A stretch of DNA of 64,000 nt from positions 20,233,626 to 20,297,625 of the forward strand of contig CM060064.1 in the NCBI GenBank assembly GCA_030533445.1. The letters are read 5' to 3'. Under the pieces are notes generated by a model. It was not told the DNA's origin and searched no databases. It worked only from the letters and a program-made list of their open reading frames with translations. Of the stretch, positions 23,705 through 64,000 are shown piece after piece; within the stretch, counting starts at the first letter, position 1; each line of letters opens with the position of its first letter. Both the position numbers and the translations under genes were made by a program. The stretch is from Cyprinodon diabolis (lineage: Eukaryota; Chordata; Actinopteri; Cyprinodontiformes; Cyprinodontidae).

Positions 23705-25630
23705 TAATACTGTAAACTATTAGAACTTTCCCCTGCTCTGCTGAGTGTTCTCTTGCATGAAGGTTAGAAACTTTGAACCAAACATGACAATAACTGTTCA
23801 TTTGTCACAAAAGATATGTAGTTTTAATATGTTGCCAGCAAAGCTTAATCTAAACAGTGAGTAAGAATAATGAAGCTACTTTGAAACCTGCTGTTAAAGT
23901 TTTCAGAGCAGCAGGGCTCCATGCTGACAAGTCGTGCTGGCCCATGCCTGCAGAATCGGGCTTTCCACTTTCCTGTTATCTGTTCGTAGGAGCTGAACAT
24001 CAGTTATAGAGCAAGAGTAGGTGCTGAATAAATACACATACAAAACAACTTTTTTAACATGTTCAAGTTTTAAAATGTTTAAGTTTTTGAACTTTTTAAG
24101 CTATTTTCTATTTCTAGACTGTTTCACAGTAACTGTTCTTTCATCATTTATTCCTCTTAGGTAATGCTCTTGCATGTAAAATGTAATCACTTTTAGTTTT
24201 ACATTATAATACACATTTCCTAAACATTTGCTTGCTCTAAAAACCTTATTTGGTTGAGCTTCATTTCTTTTGCCATTTTAAAATGTTCCTGGGAGTTATA
24301 CTTTTCACGCCCATATCCTGCTATCATCTACCCCACTGCCCCATCTTATTTTGCAGTACATTATATAAATATTTGGTTACAGTTAGATGGTCAACATATA
24401 ATTTTTTTGTACTTTCCCAATGATAATTGGCTGTTTTGTTGTTGTTCTAAAAAACCTTAAGCATTTCTGGTCCCTTTTAGATTTTTGTGTTTCCAATAGA
24501 TGCTAATATGGTGATGCATTATGTTGTGTGCTCATAGACCAGGCAGTGTTTTCTCCTCTTGTTGATCCTGCCTCTCACTTCAGATGAAAGTTCATAAGCT
24601 TTGCATATGTTTTTTAGCGTTTTTTAACTGTGATGAATCTAAACACTTGATGTATTATCTTTTCTTTAATTGCTTTACATTTAGCATGATGTACTTTAAT
24701 GAGATATTTTGAACTACTACATACTGAAGTGTTTCTCTATTTAATAGTTTTTTTATTTCATAATTTTGGCAGTAGTCATTAAACAGTTTTAAAGAAAATG
24801 TGTTTCATCACAAATAATTCAGGATTTAGTTTTTGAGAGTAATTACTTTTTTCACACAGGATCATCAGGTTGATATGGATAGCATTATTTCCTCGTAAAG
24901 CATTATTCAAAGAGGGATTTTTGTATCTTTATCTGATGAAATTGGTTTTATAATCTGAAACATATAAGTGTGAAAAAAATTGTTTTTACTAGATTAAATT
25001 GGCTTGAGTTTGTTTATTTCAGATTGTAGCTAACGTAGCCTCCCACATAACGTCAAAATGCCTCTATAATTTGCCACAGAGAATGTCAAATAAGTGTGTT
25101 GTTCATCGGAGAGATGAAAAAGATCAAGCTTTAGAAAACCTTTCAAAGGTGTCAGAAGTTCAGAGGATTATCTGTCTGTGCTGGAAATAGAAAAAGGTCA
25201 GTGAGCTGCATAAACACAAATTTAATAAGGATGCAAGATCTGGAAACTCTGAATTAGAACAAGAAACATAATGACTGCCTCCCAAACGTTTGGCTGCTAT
25301 ACAATGTTCTGTTTTATTTCCTTTAAATAAATAAAAAAGATAAAATGACCAGTAAAATGATCTGTAGTAGGAGTGTGTTGTTTTTATTGTAGAGGGCAAT
25401 ATCGCCCTCGTTTGGTAGGAGAGTGGTAGTGCACCAAGAAAGAGCTGGACATGAAATTATGGTTTGATTGTCATATAAAGGTCACTGTGATATATCACGA
25501 CTTAAAGGTGAAGTGTCTGAGAGAGGAAAAACCTGTTTGTAACAGATTCTGTATTCATCTCATCTTTATATATACAGATATGCCCAAGAGAAGAAAAAAA
25601 AGGTAATTTATCCAATGCAATTCAAAAATA
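23705..25630. other. No gene recognised
   Basis: AT-rich intergenic DNA without clear repeat families. Confidence 0.5.
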
Positions 25631-25639
25631 CTCCATATA

Positions 25640-26245
25640 TACAAGTGAAAGATTTACTTTTAATTTTTTTTTTTTATACTATGAGTTGTAGTTGTTGAGA
25701 GGTGTAGGCAGGAAGGATCCTCTGTATCAGTCTATCTTGCATTGCATCTGTAGAAGCCTTTAACTGTTAAACATCTATGTTGTTGTTTAACAGTCTTGTA
25801 AAGAGCATGATCATATTTGTCAATAATGTTCTTCATTTTATGAGAATAAAAATTGTGAAATCATCTCCAAAGATTCAGGAGGAGGTCCTAGAGCAGAACT
25901 GGTCTTGGCAATTATCTTCTTGATTTTCTATGATACTGATGATAAATTTGTGTTGAATATAAACACAATCCAGGAAAATAACGTAAAAAAATATATATAT
26001 ATTTCTGATAAGAGATCAAAATTATTTAGAATAAAAAGGGTAAACAATAGCAAGTGCAGCACAAAAAAAATCTAAAAGAATGCACCCAAAGATTTTGGTC
26101 AATAAAGTGTGCAATCAGGAAGTAATTGCTCAGCTGAACTATTTAGAACAAGAGAACCTTGCAACAAAAAACAGATGCCTTGATGCAGGAGAAAATTCAC
26201 TCAATCAGAGTACACATTTTTATCTTTGCTTTTCTGGGTAAAGAG

Positions 26246-26284
<39 letters not shown>

Positions 26285-26690
26285 CTTACATGGTTTTACC
26301 CCAGTAGATGACGGCAGAAGGGATCACACTCTCAACAACACACTAAAGGACCTAAGCTTCGTTAGGAAACAGTCTGCTCTTTCCCTTCCTGTAGACAGCT
26401 TCACAGTTGCGTCTCCCGTCAAGTCTGTTTTCCAGATAAAAAAAGAGGAATTTATACTCTTCCAAATGTTTCTCTCTGTAATTTACAATCCTCTCCCCTT
26501 GTTTTTTTCACATCCAGGATTAAACGATTGTTTCCGCACAGGGCCACAAAGTGATACACCAACTTCCTGTACTCATCTTCTTGTGCTCTCTGATGCATCC
26601 AATGACTGCAGAGTCATCCAAATATTTCAGGACTGTCATGTACTGGCAGTCAGAGGTGCACAAAGATAAATGAATGGTGGGAGTACTTTC
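25640..26690 (-). mobile_element. Antisense LINE reverse-transcriptase remnant
   Basis: On the minus strand 26613-26624 encodes the RT catalytic box YLDD within LKYLDDSAVIGC, followed by a decayed C-terminal region; the plus strand shows CCCCAGTAGATGACGGCAGA and TAAAGGACCTAAGCTTCGTT, typical antisense segments of fish LINEs. Interrupted by frameshifts and by a TA/T-run (26248-26284). Confidence 0.65.
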
Positions 26691-29685
26691 CCCAGTGGTG
26701 CTTCTTTGCTGCTGACAACTTGATTAGACAGTTGACCCTTCAGTCTCCCAAACTATTGTCAGTCTGTCAGGTAGTCTTTGATCAATGCAATTGTTGATGC
26801 CTCCACCCAAGTTTTCTGGGGTTTCTGACAGTGTAAGTCAGAAAAAAAGGGAAAATATTAAATGCACAAGAAAAAATCTAACATAATATTCATGCATGTG
26901 TATGACGGCATGTTCATCTCCAGCTCCAAGAATATAAACAAACTAAAGGAGGTCCTGATAACTGTTTGTTTGCTTGATTTAGTAGACCAACTGTGTCAGG
27001 ACCTTTATGATGTGGAAATAGTTCTATAGCTACTGAGGACTGTGTGTTGAGTTTATTTGGTATTTTTAACACATTCATTTCTTTAATATTCAGTTTTATT
27101 AAATTATTTCGATTGATCAGTACTTTGGTCATTAACAGCAATTTTTAAAGTAACAGTAATAAAGTTTTCTTGGCTTAAAAAGAATCCCCAAACAAAAAAA
27201 AAATTGCAGGTATTAAAATCTACATTGTTTTTGGTCAATTTTGTTGGAAAAATAAAATAAAATGTACATGTCACAGTATCAAGTCATTTTAAATAAAACG
27301 ATTCTTAAGAAAGGGTGAGCAAACTTTTGCTTCCAATGAGTCTTTCCCTTTTAAATAATAAAAAAGAAATACTCATTTATCCCTCAAATGAGCCAAAAAA
27401 TTATAATAAATAAATCCCAAACTTTCAGGAGGCATTTACATCAGAACAAGGTAGAAAGAAATTTTAATATTGAAAAAAAAAAAAAAAAAAAGATCTTTTA
27501 ACTGTAAATTTTATCAACCATTGATGCTCAGATACTGCATAGAAAGTGCCAAATAACAATGAATCAATGCATATGCTGTCCTGACAGTACAGAGGTGATC
27601 TAGGGCCAGTGAGTAATACTTCTGGAGTGTAATGTGGTTTTTAAACTGTAGTTTTATTATTATGTTTTAATCACTTTAATGTGAATAACATAAAATGGTC
27701 AAATTACTGTCTTAAACCAAAGAAAAGGCACAAGAAATAATAATGAGACAATCTCTTATTCATTTTTTTTTTTTATTAAACACTTAATCCTTTCTGTACA
27801 TTAAAACCATGTAATGAAACAGTCTGGAGCTCTAAGCTTATTTTGTCTGGAAACATTTTTCTTCTGGTATCAGAAGATCACGAACACAAGTGTCTCGCCA
27901 TAGAAACAAGACTCCCTTTATTGAGAAGTTAACGCTGACAACTAAAACTAATAACAGTTACGATGTGAAAGACAGTAAGTTGGTTTCAATCACATTGCTG
28001 TTATAAAGGAAGAACATACAATTAGCCTTTCTCACACAGCAGGTTCAGTGAATGTAAAGGTGCACCCTTGTTGTTTATTTATAGGTAATAAGAATCTACG
28101 TTGAATTAAGAATCGGGGCAAAAATAAAAAATTCACAAACGCTTTACACCCAATCAGACTTGGTCTAATTCTTTTTGCACAGAAGGCAAAAAATATATAT
28201 AATTTCAAGAAAGAAGAATGAAAATAGTGTCTAGATGTGCACATTTTAGAGGCTTACAGCTGTGAATGCAGCAATACATTATTTAATAAAGATTTTAAGG
28301 TTGATGAATATAAATAGTCAAATTTTTGTATTTACAAAAAATGTATTTCTCTTCTTGTACTTCACACAAATGCCCTACTTTAATCTGTTCTCACACTGAA
28401 TCTTATAAAATAAATTGAATGTTGCAGTTTATTTTAACAAAATGGAGCAGGAACTGTGGCATTTTGTGCATTTCTGCTGTGTGACAAAGGCCAATGATTG
28501 TCAGTGGAAATTAAAATGCATTAAACTGAGAAATCAGGTGATAACTAACCATAAGTAGCAGCTGAATAATGTCTTAAGGCAAAAAGTTCTAGATGAAACA
28601 GTAATAGAAGCTGCTTTAAGTCAACATTGCAGCAAAATTTCCCCTAAAACCCTTATCAAACATTAAAGCACTGCATGTTTCTATTTCCTGAAAACCCAGC
28701 AACAATTGGCATCTCTTTTGTCCCCTTTGCAAGCATTCCGTACCAAAATTTAACAAACCTGGTCCAACGTATTTTCAAGAGCCTTTTACCAGATTACTAT
28801 ATAGAAAAAATAAAAACATACTCTTGCTGTATTTAGATGTTAAACAACACAGACTATGTTATCTCTGCAACAGGCAAACCAAAATCCTTTATCAGTTTGC
28901 TCTCTGCTTGAAGAGAAATGGTTATCCATTTTCCTCAATGTTCATTGGCTGTCTGGAAAGACTTAATCGTTAATTTGATATAAAATTAATGAGCTAAAGA
29001 ACATCAAACACTGAAACAATGAGTTGTGAAAAAGAGCTTTGGATTCAAACATAGAGCTACATATGAACATATTTACAGCATCAACTCCCTCCTGCCAGAA
29101 ACATCTAAAGAGCAAACAACAAAACAGATACGTTTGAAGGCAGTTCAGACAATAATTGCACAATTTAGTGATAGTAGAGGCCTTAAAATCAGACTTATCT
29201 GAAATATTAGGTCATAATGTTTTAAAGTCATAGTCTAAGTATCCAATTATCTATACAGGCAGTGTGGTTAAGGTGAAGCAAACATTTAAACAGGAGTTAC
29301 CAGAGATTATCGCTATACTGCATGAACTATGAGAAACACTTAGCTACACTTGACGTCTTATTTAGTAAATATTGTCATATTATGTTACCATTGGCATCTA
29401 AACACATTTTGGCACAGTCTAAATACATCCAGTAACATGTTGATGCTGTGGAGGCTGAAAGGATCCTGATGCCACTACAGCCCAAAGAGGCTTCCCTGTT
29501 AAAGTCCTTTCAAGTAACCTAAGAAAACTTCTGGGTGTTTCTTAACTAGAGAAAGATTTAAGAAATATTTAGAAGAAGTGTTCTAAAGTTGAACGGGAAG
29601 CATATTAGTAAGATAAAGTCTCTTTAGTTCTGGTGCAATCCTAAATCACATTACAATCATCTTCAACAGGTGAACATATGGTGTA
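26691..29685. other. No gene recognised
   Basis: Intergenic or distal 3' UTR sequence of deptor. An A-run at 27474-27490 and a T-run at 27766-27776 are the only marked features. Confidence 0.4.
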
Positions 29686-29689
29686 TCCC

Positions 29690-29830
29690 ATTTGAATTGA
29701 GAAAGCTTCCTGGAGAGGTGGCGAAACGTCTTCAAATCTTGAAAACCAAGTCCAGTGGATATGTTTTTAATTTTTACGGAATGACTATGACCTGGATGAC
29801 TGAGAACCTTCATCAACAACATATGGTGTA
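29690..29830 (+). repeat. Fish interspersed repeat tail
   Basis: Contains GAGAGGTGGCGAAACGTCTT and CTGGATGACTGAGAACCTTC, a tail found with many fish retroelements. Family not assigned. Confidence 0.5.
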
Positions 29831-29889
29831 AATACGTATGCCATTATTATTATTATCTTGCAATACTTTCTAAAAGTGTTTTTGTAAAA

Positions 29890-30295
29890 ACCCATAACAT
29901 CATTATGTTTTATTGAGATTTTATGCGATAAACCGCCTCATAAAAGCATGAAGAGAACAGCAAAGACTCCCGTTCATAAGAAAGCAAACAGGTTTTTGGT
30001 AACTCTGGAGGAGCTGCAGAGATCCACATGTGAGGTGAGGTAATCTATTGACATCTGGACTGTACTGTATGTACAAGCGACAGAGCAAACATTTGGGAAA
30101 GGGTAATAATCATATGAGAGCAGAATCCAACTGTTTTACCTAAATGGAAAAATAAATATATGAAAAAAAAAATAAAACAACGGTAATACCATGGTGTGGA
30201 GGTGTTTTTCTTTTTTCACATATCCTTTTCACTTTACAACTGTGCAATACTGCGATGGTCTATCACATTAAATCCCTAAAATGTATAAAACGCAG
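29890..30295 (+). mobile_element. Degenerate, deleted Tc1-like element
   Basis: Left terminus GATTTTATGCGATAAACC pairs with right GGTCTATCACATTAAATC as inverted ends. Between them are GGTAACTCTGGAGGAGCTGC and ATGGTGTGGAGGTG, matching conserved parts of a Tc1 transposase gene, with most of the gene deleted. Confidence 0.65.
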
Positions 30296-31306
30296 GGTTC
30301 AGATGTAAAAATACTTTAGTAAGGAACTATTTAACCAACACTCCTCAGGGTTATAAATCTGCACTTATACTTCTGTTCTGTCCTTAATCGAATCATTCAA
30401 GATTTTATTACTTTTACTAGTAATAAAAGATCAAACTATCATGTTATAGGGTTCATTGAATTATTTTTTTTTTTTATAGAAAGCTTAGGATATAAGGACA
30501 ACTGTTAGAAATGATTTGGACAAATAAGATTTTTTGGTGTAGTAAATAAACACAATAGAGGTTTATGTTTGTTTTGGTAATTCAAACAGTAGTAATAAAT
30601 CCTAAATAAACATATATATAAACATAGGCTCTCAGGGGCAACCAACAATAACCTGATGGAGCAGTGCTATTCAAATCAAATAAATGTTATGAATAAAATT
30701 AGAGTAGTTAACTTGGTGGGTAGTAGATCTAATAAACAACACTGTCCTAGTGAAAACGACCTGCTGTTTCTAAGCTGATGTAAAGAAATGTAAGCCAGCC
30801 TCTACAGAACCTCAGTCTCTACTCTAGATTTTGACACAGTAAAAGCAGGCATTTAACTAATATATCATTTAAAATTACGTTTCTTTAAAAATAACATATG
30901 CACAAATAAGCCATAGAAAAAAACCAACAGGTGGCAGGTAGAATGTGCTTTTTCTGTAATTTTCAGTAGAGGGCAGTGTTGAACAGCAGGATATGTCTGC
31001 AGCTGAAGTCTAGCAGGGGGAAAAGGTTATGGAGGATATTCTTGAAAAGTTTATTCCCATTTAAACTTCTACTCTTTTTCCCTTACGATTGTTTATAACC
31101 ACGCTGCGATGAAAGGCTTTGTATGAAGACCTGTAACATTCAAATTCTGTCAGAACCAGAAATAAAAAACAGAAATTCAGTTTCTTCATTTGTTTTTCCT
31201 TTTTTTTTCTCCCCACTTTATATCTGGAACAGACCTTTGAGTTTGGTGAACAGGGTTCCTACAGTTTCCCTTCTTAAGATATAATAGGTATCTGTAGGTT
31301 GAACTG

Positions 31307-31312
31307 TTTATT
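31307..31312 (-). terminator. Candidate deptor polyadenylation signal
   Basis: AATAAA on the minus strand about 120 nt after the stop. Another AATAAA lies at 31055-31050 and more occur further left, so the real 3' end cannot be fixed from sequence. Confidence 0.25.
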
Positions 31313-31431
31313 AAAATCACCATCCAAGCAGAACTTTGTTGCAACTTATCCCCGTTTGGTTTGGAGAAGTTTGTGTTCTCGTCTAATTTCTCTGCTTTAG
31401 TTTCATACAGGTGTGTTTTCGGCAGCACTCG

Positions 31432-63433
<32,002 letters not shown>

Positions 63434-63571
63434 CTCTCTGCTAAATAAAAAAACAAAAGGCACCCTGTTTTGTGAAATCATAATGCTAAATATGAATCGT
63501 GCATCAGCGTGGGCTTTAACTTGCAGAAAAAGTAACAAAGACATGCCTTTACATCACCTACAGCCACCTAC

Positions 63572-63585
63572 CCGTGAAGCACCAT
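63572..63585 (-). CDS. deptor: Possible upstream deptor mini-exon or 5' UTR exon
   Basis: An ATG at 63585 opens four codons and two bases, then a donor GG|GTAGGT. Spliced to the acceptor at 63441 it stays in frame and adds MVLHGRE (or MVLHGE with the second AG) before MDRIG. The ATG has T at -3, a weaker context than the ATG at 63433, so this may simply be the end of a noncoding first exon. The intron would be only about 130 nt. Inference from splice signals and frame; no family conservation supports it. Confidence 0.35.
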
Positions 63586-63599
63586 GGAGAGCGCAGCGG

Positions 63600-64000
63600 T
63601 CAGCCTATATGGGATATCGCTTGAGTAAAATTAACAAAGATCTATTCCACGTGAGGAAAATACAGAAAACTTGGAAGTGACAGCAGCCCCCATAAGCAAT
63701 TATATCCGGCGTTTAATTCCTGGATAGCATCCAAAAATAGAAGTGCTCATTAGTGCATTCCTGTAGCGCTTTTTCTAAGGCTCTCTGATAATAATCAGCG
63801 CAGCTGGAACTAGTCTGTCCCTTCAAACGGCTTTCTGAGCGCTGCCTGTCACTGACACATGTTATGTTTTCCTCCCAGCACAGCGCACACAAAGCCCCCA
63901 CCCGCATGTTAGGATCTGCTGCCGTCAGAGGGGGAGTTAACCGGAGTGGGCGGAGTTAGCTGAGGGTCAGCTCCATTCCTACACCGAGTGGCTCTGTTTA
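63600..64000 (-). promoter_or_regulatory. Probable deptor 5' flank and promoter region
   Basis: The stretch upstream of the first deptor exons is more GC-rich than the surrounding introns and contains a GC box, GGGCGG, at 63948-63953. No TATA box is evident. The window ends before the whole promoter can be seen. Confidence 0.35.

Overview
The window looks like nuclear DNA of a ray-finned (teleost) fish, probably a percomorph. It is AT-rich and intron-rich. It carries one vertebrate gene split into nine recognisable coding exons, and many repeats typical of fish genomes: Tc1/mariner, hAT, L2/CR1/Rex-like LINE ends and long microsatellites. I see no prokaryotic features, CRISPR arrays or viral genes.

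Main gene: deptor (DEP domain-containing mTOR-interacting protein) lies on the minus strand from about 63.6 kb down to 31.4 kb. All nine coding exons can be placed with GT/AG boundaries and consistent phases. Together they give a protein of about 397 residues with two DEP domains, a Ser-rich linker and a C-terminal PDZ domain. Human DEPTOR has 409. A short upstream exon may add seven residues or be 5' UTR. At the far left, also on the minus strand, is a single signal-peptide exon (82-197). Its phase and its position downstream of deptor fit the first coding exon of col14a1, the neighbour of DEPTOR in tetrapods. A GC-rich stretch near 8.1-8.6 kb is a candidate col14a1 first exon and promoter.

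Layout: 1-8.6 kb, start of putative col14a1 and its first intron, holding an internally deleted LINE (ORF1 plus 3' tail, no ORF2) and a small element with 9-bp flanking repeats. 8.6-31.4 kb, intergenic: three hAT-type elements (12.1-15.7 kb, one containing a nested element), several LINE 3' ends, a degenerate Tc1, and a CAT-rich satellite. 31.4-64 kb, deptor, with introns full of mobile DNA. The most striking part is three 1248-bp Tc1-like transposons with intact 343-aa DD34E transposases: one in intron 3 and two fused head-to-tail with no base between them in intron 1.

I found no previously undescribed multi-gene system. The observations most worth following up are the seamless Tc1 tandem, the half-LINE, the three-ended MITE-like element at 44.2 kb, and the duplicated exon structure of the two DEP domains.
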